A stretch of DNA of 64,000 bases from positions 3,531,501 through 3,595,500 of the forward strand of contig NZ_CP155559.1 of assembly GCF_022095615.2 (NCBI RefSeq). Reading direction: 5' to 3'. How positions within the stretch are numbered: position 1 is the first letter of the stretch; every line of letters starts with the position of its first letter. The translations under genes were made by a program, and so were the position numbers. Positions 38,752-48,182 of the stretch are shown here, in pieces. The notes below the pieces were generated by a model that was given only the letters and a program-made list of their open reading frames with translations, did not search any database and was not told the origin of the DNA. Source of the stretch: Bacillus thuringiensis. Its GTDB lineage: Bacteria > Bacillota > Bacilli > Bacillales > Bacillaceae_G.

Positions 38752-39663
38752 TTATTGTGCAGGTTGCTCTATCCCTTGGTTTTTTATCACCAATCTTTGG
38801 TGAAGTTCTTTTCCTGTATCCAATGGGTAAGCGACCACTTGGCCATTCAGTTTAACTTCAACATTCGTTGCATTTCCAATATTAAGTCGCACTTCTTTTG
38901 CTGTTGATACATCATGTTTTTCTACTTGACCCTCTTGTACTGTAGTGTTTAGAATCACATTCCCAGCATCATCTTTAACATCTACATAACTCGCACCTTT
39001 ACTCGATATTTCCAGTTCTAATGTTTTATTATTATGAATTTCCAAAGTAGATACTATACCAGTTGTTCCAACTACTTTCACTTCTTCTTTTCCAGTTGGC
39101 TGTGCTGGTTGTTCTTCTTTCTTTGGCTCTTCTTTCTTTGGTTCCTCTTTTTTCGGCTCTTCCGCCTTCACTTCTTCTTTCTTCGTATCTAACGGAGAGT
39201 TTTCCGCTTTTTTAACTTCAATTTTCTCACTTTGAGCATTCGGAACTTTCTCATCATTTTTTCCAATTAACGCTTGAAAAACAAACCAAATTACCACTCC
39301 AAATGCAATTACTAACAGCGCAACTAAAATTTTCGGCATATGATCTGCAATTGGCCATGATGAAGATTTTTGCATTGTTTCTTGTGTTTTTTGTCCAGTT
39401 GATACTTGTGGAACGTCGCGTTTTTCAGATTGTGGTATCGTACTCTGATATTCTACAAGCAGTTCCTCTCCATTTAATCCAACCGCATCTGCGTATTGTT
39501 TAATGAATGCACGCGCATAAAAAGCTCCTGGCAATACATCATAATTGCCTTCCTCGATCGCTACTAAATGGCGTTTTTGAATTTTTGTCATCTCATGCAG
39601 CTGATCCATAGACAAGCCTTTCGTTCCTCTGGCTTCTTTCAGCTTTTGTCCTAATTCTGTCAC
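38752..39663 (-). CDS. rodZ: RodZ-like cell-shape protein (HTH, membrane helix, DUF4115), YmfM
   Basis: A protein of 303 residues from a GTG at 39663, with GAGGTG six bases upstream. A longer in-frame GTG at 39672 overlaps that site. It has an N-terminal Xre-type helix-turn-helix (about 3-65), a Gln/Ser-rich linker, one membrane helix (about 111-133), and a Lys/Glu/Pro-repeat region (about 145-195, EEPKKEEPKKEE). An extracytoplasmic DUF4115 beta domain (about 200-300) ends the protein. RodZ links MreB filaments to the wall-synthesis machinery. The repeat is low complexity and may vary between strains. Confidence 0.92.
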   Translation of the reverse strand: MTELGQKLKEARGTKGLSMDQLHEMTKIQKRHLVAIEEGNYDVLPGAFYARAFIKQYADAVGLNGEELLVEYQSTIPQSEKRDVPQVSTGQKTQETMQKSSSWPIADHMPKILVALLVIAFGVVIWFVFQALIGKNDEKVPNAQSEKIEVKKAENSPLDTKKEEVKAEEPKKEEPKKEEPKKEEQPAQPTGKEEVKVVGTTGIVSTLEIHNNKTLELEISSKGASYVDVKDDAGNVILNTTVQEGQVEKHDVSTAKEVRLNIGNATNVEVKLNGQVVAYPLDTGKELHQRLVIKNQGIEQPAQ

Positions 39664-39684
39664 TACTAACACCTCAATATTTCT

Positions 39685-40470
39685 TTAAAAGTCAAACATA
39701 GAGAAATTATTTTGCGTACCTTGCTCAATTTCATCTACTAAATTATATTGAATTTCTTCATCATAATCGTTACGCAACTCGATAATATAATCAAAATCAT
39801 CCAATGTGTATTCTGACTGACTCACAAATACATCAGGATGTTCCACAACTTTCGTTGCAGGCAATCTCATAATTTCACGAACAAGCTGCCAATGCCTTTC
39901 GTTAGCACGCTTTGTTGACACGATTCCATCTAGGATGAAAATATTGTCGTCGCTATACTCATCTTCAATCAATTGACTACGAACTGTTTGCTTAATAAGA
40001 GTAGATGATACAAATAACCATCTTTTATTTGCACAAACACTTGCGGCAACAATGGATTCTGTTTTTCCAACACGAGGCATTCCTCGTATCCCGATTAGTT
40101 TATGACCTTCTTTTTTCATTATTTCAGCCATAAAGTCTACAAGTAACCCTAATTCATCACGTACAAATCGAAATGTCTTCTTATCGTCTGCATCTCGTTG
40201 TATGTACCTACCATGTCTAACCGCTAACTTATCTCTTAGCTTTGGCGGACGATATTTCGTTACCGTTATGTTATCCATCGTATTTAAAATTGATTCAAGT
40301 CTAGAGATTTGCTCTTGATTATCACACATAAGGAGTAATCCACGTCGTGCATTATCTACACCATTAATTGTGACAATATTAATGCCGAGCATACCGATTA
40401 ACGAAGAAACGTCACCAAGCAAGCCAGGTCGGTTTTTATGTATTTCATATTCAAAATACCATTCAATCAT
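39685..40470 (-). CDS. ymfK: DUF3388 family protein YmfK: ACT-like domain plus P-loop
   Basis: A protein of 261 residues. Residues about 1-75 look like an ACT ligand-binding domain (HKNRPGLLGDVSSLIGMLGINIVTI). A P-loop GMPRVGKT lies near 129-136, followed by a nucleotide-binding-like region ending in an acidic C-terminus. The cellular role is unknown. It sits between ymfJ and ymfM, the conserved Bacillus order, 21 bases ahead of the ymfM start. The ACT-plus-P-loop combination suggests nucleotide-dependent sensing of an amino acid; this is inference. Confidence 0.88.
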   Translation of the reverse strand: MIEWYFEYEIHKNRPGLLGDVSSLIGMLGINIVTINGVDNARRGLLLMCDNQEQISRLESILNTMDNITVTKYRPPKLRDKLAVRHGRYIQRDADDKKTFRFVRDELGLLVDFMAEIMKKEGHKLIGIRGMPRVGKTESIVAASVCANKRWLFVSSTLIKQTVRSQLIEDEYSDDNIFILDGIVSTKRANERHWQLVREIMRLPATKVVEHPDVFVSQSEYTLDDFDYIIELRNDYDEEIQYNLVDEIEQGTQNNFSMFDF

Positions 40471-40577
40471 CCAAGATCACTCCCCTTGCTTACTTTACAC
40501 CTACGTACTATATTATATGATTTCACCTTAATAGGGAAGCTAAATGTATAATCTAACCCGCGTTATTATTATACAAA

Positions 40578-40610
40578 AAAAATAGAGAGGAGAATCTCCT
40601 CTCTATTTTT
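40578..40610 (-). terminator. Terminator of ymfJ
   Basis: A 15-bp stem (40578-40592 and 40596-40610) with flanking A/T runs overlaps the ymfJ stop. Confidence 0.9.
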
Positions 40611-40857
40611 ACTTATGTTGTACAAACTTCACCATTAAGTTTGCGATTGTATGTTGCTCTTGTTCATCAGCAACTTTCCAAAGCTCAGACAGTAATTTCT
40701 CTTGATCGTTGCGCGCTTCTACTTCATTTGCTAAATAATCACCAACACGAAATGCCATATCTGATACAGCACCACCATCAAGACCTTTTCCTGACGCCTG
40801 TTCTAAACGCTCTCCTAAAAAGCTCTTCCATTGATCAAAATTATCTAAAACTGACAT
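40609..40857 (-). CDS. ymfJ: DUF3243 family protein YmfJ
   Basis: A small, helical, soluble protein of 82 residues starting MSVLDNFDQWKSFLGERL. The ATG at 40857 has GAGGTG seven bases upstream, which decides the start over one at 40872. The family is widespread in Bacillus and its function is unknown to me. It lies between ymfI and ymfK, as in B. subtilis. Confidence 0.9.
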   Translation of the reverse strand: MSVLDNFDQWKSFLGERLEQASGKGLDGGAVSDMAFRVGDYLANEVEARNDQEKLLSELWKVADEQEQHTIANLMVKFVQHK

Positions 40858-40932
40858 GTTTAAGCACCTCACTACTTAGTAATAGAATCATGCTTAATTT
40901 GTACAGTTTTTTATTTTTTATGTAAGAATTTT

Positions 40933-41646
40933 TTAGCAATGCCAACCGCCATTCACTCCGATAATTTGTCCAGTTATGTAAGATGCACCTGGTGATACGA
41001 GGAACGACACTGTTTTCGCTACTTCTTCTGGTAATCCCAACCTGCCTAACGGAATCTCTTCAGCAATTTCATTCTTATCCTCTTCTGAAAATACATGTAA
41101 CATTTCCGTTTCAATCGCACCTGGTGCCACCGCGTTAACCCTTAATCCACTTAATGAAACTTCTTTTGCTAAAGCTTTCACATATGAATTTTGTGCACCT
41201 TTTACCATCGAGTAAAGTACTTCACATGATGCGCCAATTTGTCCCCATATAGACGAAATAAGTACAATATTACCGCTTCTCTGCTGAATCATAGATGGCA
41301 GCGCCATTGATAATAATTTATAGATGCTCTTCACTTGAAGTTCTACCATATAATTCAATTCATCGTTCGTTACATCTGTTACTAATCCAAAGATACTCTT
41401 CCCAGCTGCATATACGATAACATCAAGAGGATGTTCAATTTGTCCCCACAATTGCTCCGCCCCATCACTAGAAGCCAAATTCGCTTGAACAGGAATCACT
41501 TCCCCCCACTCTTTCTGCAACTCATTCACTTTCTCTTCACCGTTATTATAATGAACATATACTGTATATCCATCTTGAATTAATTGTTTTGAAATAGCAG
41601 AGCCAATCCCTCCGCTTCCTCCAGTTACTAATGCATACTTTTTCAT
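40933..41646 (-). CDS. ymfI: Short-chain dehydrogenase YmfI, elongation factor P 5-aminopentanone reductase family
   Basis: A 237-residue Rossmann-fold enzyme with TGGSGGIG (8-15) for NADPH binding, a catalytic Ser in ISSIWGQ, and a Tyr/Lys pair in YSMVKGA (about 146-150). B. subtilis YmfI reduces a 5-aminopentanone adduct on Lys32 of elongation factor P to the aminopentanol form needed for efficient translation of polyproline and for swarming. Orthology is supported by the unchanged ymfH-ymfI-ymfJ order. A general FabG-like role cannot be excluded by sequence alone. Confidence 0.9.
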   Translation of the reverse strand: MKKYALVTGGSGGIGSAISKQLIQDGYTVYVHYNNGEEKVNELQKEWGEVIPVQANLASSDGAEQLWGQIEHPLDVIVYAAGKSIFGLVTDVTNDELNYMVELQVKSIYKLLSMALPSMIQQRSGNIVLISSIWGQIGASCEVLYSMVKGAQNSYVKALAKEVSLSGLRVNAVAPGAIETEMLHVFSEEDKNEIAEEIPLGRLGLPEEVAKTVSFLVSPGASYITGQIIGVNGGWHC

Positions 41647-41689
41647 ATAATTCCTCTCTTATCCCAACAAAATGTTTTTCCTACAAATA

Positions 41690-41739
41690 AATAATACCCT
41701 CATCTTACAATTTATCAATGATAAGATGAGGGTATTATT
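41690..41739. terminator. 18-bp hairpin between ymfH and ymfI
   Basis: A perfect 18-bp inverted repeat (41690-41707 and 41722-41739) with a 14-base loop lies just after the ymfH stop and ends in AT-rich flanks. It is probably a terminator, although the tail is ATTATT-like rather than a pure T run. Confidence 0.75.
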
Positions 41740-41749
41740 ATGACACCTT

Positions 41750-43036
41750 TTATTTTTTCGGTAAAACTTGACAAACACTCATTCTTTCTTCTGATAATAA
41801 TAATTTGGCTACTTCTTGTAAATCTTGAACAGTTAGACTTTCTAATACAGTCAATGCCTCAAACAGACTAGATTCATTAAACGCATATCGTGTAAATTGA
41901 TTTGCAATATATTCCGGTGAATTTAAGGAGCGTAAAAAGCCACCTATTTTCTTTTTCTTTACTCGTTCTAATGCCGCCTCGTCTAATTGATCATAATTTG
42001 TGTTTAATAAAATACCTTTCAAACGCTCTTCCAGCTCATCAGGTTTCTTCGTATCACCGCCAACCATTGCAAAACCGAAGTTATTCTCTTCTGTATAATC
42101 ATACGAGAACGAATCATCAATAAGTCCTTCATTATATAAAGATTCGTAATGAACAGAGCTCTTCCCAAATAAATAATCTAAAAGTAACGTAAGCGCAATT
42201 TCTTGTTTTAAAAGGGCTTTCCCTTTTTCTTTTAAATTTGTCGCTTTAATACCTACTAAACATTTCGGTGTTTGTACAGGCATTGAAATAATTTTCTTTT
42301 TTTCATTTACCTCATCTGGTTCTTCTTCAAATGAACGTACAATTTCTGGCTGGTTTTTATAATCTTTTTTCGCTTGATTTTCACGTACTAAATCCATTGT
42401 TTTCTCTGGATCAATTGCGCCCACAACAAATAGTAACATATTGCTCGGATGATAAAACGTTTCATAACATTCATATAATAGGTCTTTTGTAATTTTACTA
42501 ATAGACTCGATTGTCCCTGCAATATCAATTTTAATTGGGTGCTTTACAAACAAGCTATCAATTAATCCAAAGTATAAGCGCCAATCTGGATTATCTTGAT
42601 ACATTTGAATTTCTTGCCCAATAATCCCCTTCTCTTTTTCGACTGTTTTTTCAGAGAAGTAAGGCTCTTGTACGAAGTTTAGCAATGTATTTAAATTTTG
42701 TTCTACATTTGATGTACATGAAAAAAGGTAAGCTGTTCTTGTGAAAGATGTGAAAGCATTTGCTGATGCTCCTTGTTTACTAAACAATTGGAAAGCATCG
42801 TGATCTTCTTTTTCAAATAATTTATGCTCAAGAAAATGAGCAATTCCATCAGGCACACGAACCATTTCTTCTTTACCTAGTGGCACGAATGTATTATCCA
42901 TAGAACCATATTTTGTCGTAAACGTTGCAAATGTTTTATTAAATCCTTGCTTCGGTAAAATATATACATCTAATCCATTAGGAAGTTTTTCATAATAGAG
43001 TGTCTCTTTTAATTGCTCATAAACAATTTTCTCCAT
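41750..43036 (-). CDS. ymfH: M16-family zinc peptidase YmfH (active-type subunit)
   Basis: A cytoplasmic protein of 428 residues carrying the inverted zinc motif HFLEH (His67, Glu70, His71) and a downstream Glu in KEKGIIGQEIQMYQDNP. It immediately follows ymfF, with the start abutting the ymfF stop. Such pairs form a heterodimeric protease in which only one member is catalytic, like insulinase-type clamshell enzymes. The substrate is unknown. Confidence 0.93.
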   Translation of the reverse strand: MEKIVYEQLKETLYYEKLPNGLDVYILPKQGFNKTFATFTTKYGSMDNTFVPLGKEEMVRVPDGIAHFLEHKLFEKEDHDAFQLFSKQGASANAFTSFTRTAYLFSCTSNVEQNLNTLLNFVQEPYFSEKTVEKEKGIIGQEIQMYQDNPDWRLYFGLIDSLFVKHPIKIDIAGTIESISKITKDLLYECYETFYHPSNMLLFVVGAIDPEKTMDLVRENQAKKDYKNQPEIVRSFEEEPDEVNEKKKIISMPVQTPKCLVGIKATNLKEKGKALLKQEIALTLLLDYLFGKSSVHYESLYNEGLIDDSFSYDYTEENNFGFAMVGGDTKKPDELEERLKGILLNTNYDQLDEAALERVKKKKIGGFLRSLNSPEYIANQFTRYAFNESSLFEALTVLESLTVQDLQEVAKLLLSEERMSVCQVLPKK

Positions 43037-44311
43037 TTATTCTCCCTCCGTTCCATGTAAAAAGTAAATTGTATCTAGTTCAATATTTTTAGCAACTTTC
43101 ACAATCTCTTCTTTCGTCACACTCTCAATACCTGAAAGCCATTCTTCAACCGGACGCGTACGGTCTGAAATAATACCATGATACAGCATTTCCACAAATC
43201 CGCGCGGTGTATCAATCGCCTCTAATATTTGATTTTGAATAACACTTTTCGTTTGATGCATCTCTTCTTCTGAAAAATCACCATTTTGCATCGCTAACAT
43301 TTGTTCTTTAATAATCTCAACAGCTTTTTCATAATTTTTCGCTTCGATTCCTGACATGACAAACAATAAGCCTTTATGACTTTCAAAGCGGGATGCCGCA
43401 TAGTACGCTAAACTATTTTTTTCGCGAACATTAACGAATAACTTCGAATGTGAAAATCCTCCAAACAGTCCATTGAACAATTGCAGTGCGAAATAATCTT
43501 CGTCTTTATACGTAATAAACGTACGATAACCGATGTGTAATTTACTTTGTTTTAATTCTTGTTTTTCCACAACTTCTTTTTCTTCATTATTTCTCTTATG
43601 AAGAAGTACATTTCTTTCTCTTACAGGACGCGCTGAAACAGAAAAATACTTACTTACAAGATCAACTGCGTTTTCTGAAATATCACCAATAATATATAAA
43701 TCCATTTCATCTTCTGCTAACACTTTTTGATAATATTGATACAAACTTTTATTTGTAATAGAAGAAACACTCTCTTTTTTCCCATTTGCACTTAAACGAT
43801 ACGGTTCTACTTTGCACATTTCTTCAATTAAACGCTCGTTTGCATAGCGCATTTTATCATCATACGTAGCTTCAATTCGCTGCAAGAGCGCTCTTTTTTC
43901 ACTTTCTACGATAGAAGGTAGAAAACCATTCCCCTCTGTTGCTGGATGTAAAACTATATCCGATAACATAGAAAGCGCTTTTTCAAATAACGGTGGTGCA
44001 TCATGCAAATATACTTCATTTGCAATGTCTACATAAATAGAGATGATATGGTCTTCTCCTTTTTTACTTACATCGACTGCCAAAGAAGATCCGTATAATT
44101 CTTCTAAATATTGACGAAGACGAATTACAGAAGGAAGCTTTTCTGTCGCACTTTGCAATACGTATGGCAATAGTGCACGCTCTGTCACCGTCTCCTCATT
44201 TAAAGGTGCTTTAAAACGAAATACAAAAGTATTTGTTTTATATTTATCAGTTGGAATAATATGTACTCGCAAACCACCTAACTCGTGTAACTGTTGTTCC
44301 ATCAGTTTCAT
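43037..44311 (-). CDS. ymfF: M16-family peptidase-like protein YmfF (non-catalytic type)
   Basis: A protein of 424 residues with the overall M16 fold pattern, but no HxxEH motif; the corresponding region reads ALLPYVLQSATEKLP. It is therefore the structural partner of YmfH, whose gene starts at the next base after its stop. The C-terminal half retains the substrate-binding Tyr/Arg-rich segment (ARFESHKGLLFVMSGIEAKN). Confidence 0.92.
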   Translation of the reverse strand: MKLMEQQLHELGGLRVHIIPTDKYKTNTFVFRFKAPLNEETVTERALLPYVLQSATEKLPSVIRLRQYLEELYGSSLAVDVSKKGEDHIISIYVDIANEVYLHDAPPLFEKALSMLSDIVLHPATEGNGFLPSIVESEKRALLQRIEATYDDKMRYANERLIEEMCKVEPYRLSANGKKESVSSITNKSLYQYYQKVLAEDEMDLYIIGDISENAVDLVSKYFSVSARPVRERNVLLHKRNNEEKEVVEKQELKQSKLHIGYRTFITYKDEDYFALQLFNGLFGGFSHSKLFVNVREKNSLAYYAASRFESHKGLLFVMSGIEAKNYEKAVEIIKEQMLAMQNGDFSEEEMHQTKSVIQNQILEAIDTPRGFVEMLYHGIISDRTRPVEEWLSGIESVTKEEIVKVAKNIELDTIYFLHGTEGE

Positions 44312-44473
44312 TTATAGCCCTCCTTTACCTATGTAGGAATATTCCTCTTCAATATACAGTTTTTAGAAATAAAAAATCAACTTTTCTTCCTTATTATGCT
44401 TACATTCAACTCTTTCTAAAAACTTTAATATGTAAGGAACATAGTAAAATTCCGTATTACATATATTCTATGT

Positions 44474-44506
44474 AAAAAAGCCCGCACTAATGTGCGAGCT
44501 TTTTTA
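44474..44506 (-). terminator. Terminator of the nucleoside transporter operon
   Basis: An 11-bp stem with one G-U (AAAGCTCGCAC with GTGCGGGCTTT on the minus strand) is followed by six U, directly after the last permease gene. Confidence 0.92.
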
Positions 44507-44520
44507 TGCTTACAAAATAC

Positions 44521-45480
44521 TTATCGTTTTCCTTTTTCATAAGGGGTTCCTAATGCTTTCGGAGCTTCAGAACGACCTACAAAACCAACAAGTGCTAATA
44601 TTGTGAATACATATGGTAATATCGTTAATAAAACACTCGGAATTTGATCTAACACAGGAATTGTTCCACCTGTTACACTTAACGATTGTGCAAAACCAAA
44701 GAATAACGCTGCACCTAATGCACCTAGTGGATTCCACTTCCCAAAGATCATAGCAGCTAATGCTAAGAAACCTTGTCCAGTAATAGTTGCCCCTGAGAAG
44801 TTATTAGAAATTGACATTGCAAAAATTGCTCCACCAATTCCAGCAAACACACCTGATATACAAACACCAATATAGCGCATTTTATATACGTTAATCCCCA
44901 TCGTATCAGCTGCCATTGGATGCTCACCAACTGCACGAAGACGAAGACCAAACGGCGTTTTATAAATAACATACCAAACAACGAATGCTAAAATAATAGC
45001 AATATACGACGTTATCGGTACGTTAGAGAAGAATATTTTCCCTAAAACCGGAATATCCGAAAGACCTGGAATATCAATCTTTTCAATACGGTACTGAATA
45101 AAATCAGTCTGTCCTTTATCAAAAATCTTCTTAATTGCAAATACAGTTAATCCAAGAGATAAGAAGTTAATCGCTACACCACTTACAACTTGATCCGCTC
45201 GGAATGTAATAGATGCTACCGCATGAAGTAATGCAAATAACCCACTACCAATTGCCGCAAATAATAATGCAATCCACGGAGTCATCGTTCCCCAAGTATC
45301 ACCCATTAATAAGTTTGTAACAACTCCAATAAATGCACCAAATAGCATTAGTCCTTCTAATCCGATATTTACAACACCCGATCGTTCACTAAATACACCA
45401 CCTAGTGCTGTGAAAATTATAGGTGCTGATGTATATAACGTACCCGTCACAAGAATGGCTAATATATCTAAAAAGCTCAT
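44521..45480 (-). CDS. Nucleoside ABC transporter permease (NupQ-like)
   Basis: A protein of 319 residues with about nine hydrophobic segments, in the BPD_transp_2 class (VVNIGLEGLMLFGAF near 36-50, RAVGEHPMAADTMGINV near 182). With the upstream permease, ATPase and BMP lipoprotein it forms an importer. In B. subtilis, NupNOPQ (YufNOPQ) imports guanosine. It starts one base after the previous permease stop. A guanine riboswitch at the head of the gene cluster supports a purine nucleoside substrate. Confidence 0.9.
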   Translation of the reverse strand: MSFLDILAILVTGTLYTSAPIIFTALGGVFSERSGVVNIGLEGLMLFGAFIGVVTNLLMGDTWGTMTPWIALLFAAIGSGLFALLHAVASITFRADQVVSGVAINFLSLGLTVFAIKKIFDKGQTDFIQYRIEKIDIPGLSDIPVLGKIFFSNVPITSYIAIILAFVVWYVIYKTPFGLRLRAVGEHPMAADTMGINVYKMRYIGVCISGVFAGIGGAIFAMSISNNFSGATITGQGFLALAAMIFGKWNPLGALGAALFFGFAQSLSVTGGTIPVLDQIPSVLLTILPYVFTILALVGFVGRSEAPKALGTPYEKGKR

Positions 45481-46539
45481 TTATTTCCCCTCCTTGCTCA
45501 TGCGTGTAAGCGCCCATCTTAACACATAACTACATGCAACAAAGAAGATGATACATGCAATAATCACATTAATAAGCTCTGATGGTACATCTGCCTCAAA
45601 GTTCATTTGAGGGGAAGCACTTTTCAAACCACCAAATAATAAAGCTGAAAGGATAATACCAAACGGATTATTCCCTCCAAGTAAGGCTACGGCAATCCCG
45701 TCAAATCCTACTCCTGTAAACGAAGACATTGCTGTCATACTTTGGAATGTTCCTAACCCTTCCATCGCTCCACCAATCCCCGCAAATGCACCCGCAATTG
45801 TCATAGAGAATACTACATTACGAGAAACTTTCATACCAGCATATTGGGAAGCATGTTGATTAAATCCTACCGACTTTAATTCATACCCTAAAGTTGTTCG
45901 ATCTAATAAGAACCACATTAAAATAGCAATTAAAATTGCTACAACAATTCCCCAGTGAAGGCGCGAACCATCAGTGATGGCAGCAAGCCAGTCTGAAGAT
46001 AATGACGCACTCCCTTTGATGTCATACGTTTTATCATTACCCTCGTGCAAGAAACGCTTAATAATGTCATATGTTACGTATAACGCAATATAGTTCATCA
46101 TAATTGTTACAATAACTTCATTAACTTGAAATTTCCCCTTTAAATATCCAGGGATGAAACCCCAAATTCCACCTACCAATGCTGCAAATAAAATAGATAA
46201 CGGAATGTGCAGAACAGCTGGTAGCGACACTGCATAACCGAACCAAACTGCTGCAAGCCAACCAACTAGTAATTGACCCTCTACCCCGATATTAAATAAA
46301 CCTGTACGAAATGCAAACGCCACTGATAAGCCGGCAAGAATAAGTGGTATCATTGTACGAAGCGTTTCACCTATTGCACTTGGGCTACCGAACATTCCTG
46401 TCCAAAGTGCACTATAACCAACAATCGGATCATAGCCACTAACTAGCATTACAATCGCTCCGACAAGTAAGCCAAAAATAACGGATAGTACTGGGACTAA
46501 AATATTTATCGTTCGTTCTGTTAAAAGTTTTTTAGCCAT
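45481..46539 (-). CDS. Nucleoside ABC transporter permease (NupP-like)
   Basis: A protein of 352 residues with about nine or ten membrane segments, paired with the permease that begins immediately after it. The FNIGVEGQLLVGWLAA motif (about 82-97) is the equivalent of the VNIGLEGLMLFGAF motif in its partner. The start overlaps the ATPase stop by eight bases, so translation is probably coupled. Confidence 0.9.
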   Translation of the reverse strand: MAKKLLTERTINILVPVLSVIFGLLVGAIVMLVSGYDPIVGYSALWTGMFGSPSAIGETLRTMIPLILAGLSVAFAFRTGLFNIGVEGQLLVGWLAAVWFGYAVSLPAVLHIPLSILFAALVGGIWGFIPGYLKGKFQVNEVIVTIMMNYIALYVTYDIIKRFLHEGNDKTYDIKGSASLSSDWLAAITDGSRLHWGIVVAILIAILMWFLLDRTTLGYELKSVGFNQHASQYAGMKVSRNVVFSMTIAGAFAGIGGAMEGLGTFQSMTAMSSFTGVGFDGIAVALLGGNNPFGIILSALLFGGLKSASPQMNFEADVPSELINVIIACIIFFVACSYVLRWALTRMSKEGK

Positions 46540-48064
46540 TTGTACCCACCTGCTCCTTCTTTGTTCCTCCAGCCATTAACAATCCAAGCTGTTGTTCATT
46601 CGTTTCTTTCGCATCAACAATTGCTACGATTTTCCCTTCATAAATAACAGCAATTCGGTCACTAACATTTAAGATTTCATCTAACTCTAGAGATAAAAGT
46701 AATACACCTTTTCCTTTATCCCTTTGCTCTATTAATCTCTTATGAATAAATTCAATTGCTCCTACATCTAAACCACGTGTTGGTTGTGCCGCGATTAATA
46801 AATCTGGATCACGGTCTACTTCACGTGCAATAATTGCTTTTTGTTGATTCCCCCCAGATAAAGCGCGCGCTAACGTTTGCTCACTAGGTGTACGTACATC
46901 AAACTGTTCAATAAGTGCCTTTGCTTTTTCTGTAATTTTACTAAAATTTAAAATCCCTTTCTTTGAGAAAGGATTTTTATAGTACGTTTGCAGAACTATA
47001 TTATCTCTAACTGAAAAATCAAGAACAAGGCCGTGTTTATGACGATCTTCTGGAATATGACCAATTCCTTCTTCTGTTATCCTTCTAACAGGCCAATTTG
47101 TTATTTCTTTTCCTTTAATTGCAATAGAACCTGACTCAACTTTTCGTAAACCAGTAATTGCTTCTATTAATTCACTTTGTCCGTTTCCATCAATCCCTGC
47201 AATTCCAACAATTTCCCCCGCACGAACAGTTAAGTCAAGGCCTTTTACAGCAGGTAGTTGACGTGCATCGTGAACGACAAGATTTGCAATTGAAAGTACC
47301 TCTTCTTTTGGCTTCGCGTCTATTTTTTCTGTTTTAAAATTCACTTGACGTCCGACCATTAATTCTGCAAGTTTATTTTCATCCGTATTTGCAACGTCAA
47401 CCGTTCCAATCCCTTTTCCTTTACGAATAATCGTACAACGATCGCAAACTTCCATAATTTCTTTCAACTTATGTGTAATAAGAATAATAGATTTTCCTTC
47501 TTGTACAAGCTTTTTCATAATTTGAATTAGCTCATGAATTTCTTGCGGTGTTAACACAGCTGTCGGTTCATCAAATATTAGAATTTCTGCCCCACGGTAA
47601 AGTGTTTTTAAAATCTCAACACGTTGCTGCATACCAACTGAAATATCCTGTATTTTCGCATATGGATCTACAGCTAAACCGTATTGTTCGGACAGTTTTT
47701 GAATTTCTTTTGCAGCTTCCTCAACAGCAATTTTCCCTTTTTTCTTCGGTTCATTTCCAAGAATAATATTCTCTGTAACTGTAAAATTATGAACAAGCAT
47801 AAAGTGCTGATGAACCATTCCAATACCAAGGTCATTTGCCACATTCGGATTGGTAATGTTTACAGGCTTTCCTTTAATTTTAATTTCACCTTGTTCTGGT
47901 TGGTACAAACCAAATAGTACATTCATCAATGTGGATTTCCCTGCACCATTTTCTCCAAGTAAAGCATGTATTTCTCCCTGCTTTACTTGCAGCGTAATAT
48001 CATCATTCGCTACAATGCCTGGGAATACTTTCGTAATGTTATTCATCTCAATTACGTATTCCAT
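46532..48064 (-). CDS. Nucleoside ABC transporter ATP-binding protein with two ABC domains (NupO-like)
   Basis: A 510-residue RbsA-type protein with tandem ATPase domains. The first has Walker A GENGAGKST (about 38-46), a Q-loop and LIFDEPTAVLT. The second has a degenerate Walker A, GIDGNGQSE, and signature ALSGGNQQKA. It powers import through the two permeases. The ATG at 48064 has AGGAGG seven bases before it, deciding against an in-frame start at 48091. A perfect 13-bp hairpin separates it from the lipoprotein gene. Confidence 0.92.
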   Translation of the reverse strand: MEYVIEMNNITKVFPGIVANDDITLQVKQGEIHALLGENGAGKSTLMNVLFGLYQPEQGEIKIKGKPVNITNPNVANDLGIGMVHQHFMLVHNFTVTENIILGNEPKKKGKIAVEEAAKEIQKLSEQYGLAVDPYAKIQDISVGMQQRVEILKTLYRGAEILIFDEPTAVLTPQEIHELIQIMKKLVQEGKSIILITHKLKEIMEVCDRCTIIRKGKGIGTVDVANTDENKLAELMVGRQVNFKTEKIDAKPKEEVLSIANLVVHDARQLPAVKGLDLTVRAGEIVGIAGIDGNGQSELIEAITGLRKVESGSIAIKGKEITNWPVRRITEEGIGHIPEDRHKHGLVLDFSVRDNIVLQTYYKNPFSKKGILNFSKITEKAKALIEQFDVRTPSEQTLARALSGGNQQKAIIAREVDRDPDLLIAAQPTRGLDVGAIEFIHKRLIEQRDKGKGVLLLSLELDEILNVSDRIAVIYEGKIVAIVDAKETNEQQLGLLMAGGTKKEQVGTNG

Positions 48065-48141
48065 TGTGTTCCTCCTTTTAACAGGGAACATTCCCCTATT
48101 ACACTATTAACTTATTAAGCAATTTGGAAGTTTTATACATA

Positions 48142-48170
48142 CAAAGGTTAGTTCTATGAACTAACCTTTG
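48142..48170 (-). repeat. 13-bp perfect stem-loop between BMP lipoprotein and ATPase genes
   Basis: Arms 48142-48154 and 48158-48170 with a 3-base loop. The minus-strand tail (UUUGUAUG) is a weak terminator, so it may stabilise the upstream mRNA or allow partial read-through. This is common where a binding-protein gene heads a transporter operon. Confidence 0.75.
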
Positions 48171-48182
48171 CTATTTCTCTAT

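Noticed and set aside
39120..39190. Short tandem repeat resembling a CRISPR or satellite array
   Set aside because: It encodes the Lys/Glu/Pro repeats of the RodZ-like protein in frame; unit length and lack of spacers exclude CRISPR.
41690..41739. Large inverted repeat considered as an insertion-sequence end
   Set aside because: There is no transposase or target duplication; the arms are 14 bases apart and lie at a gene end, so it is a terminator-type hairpin.
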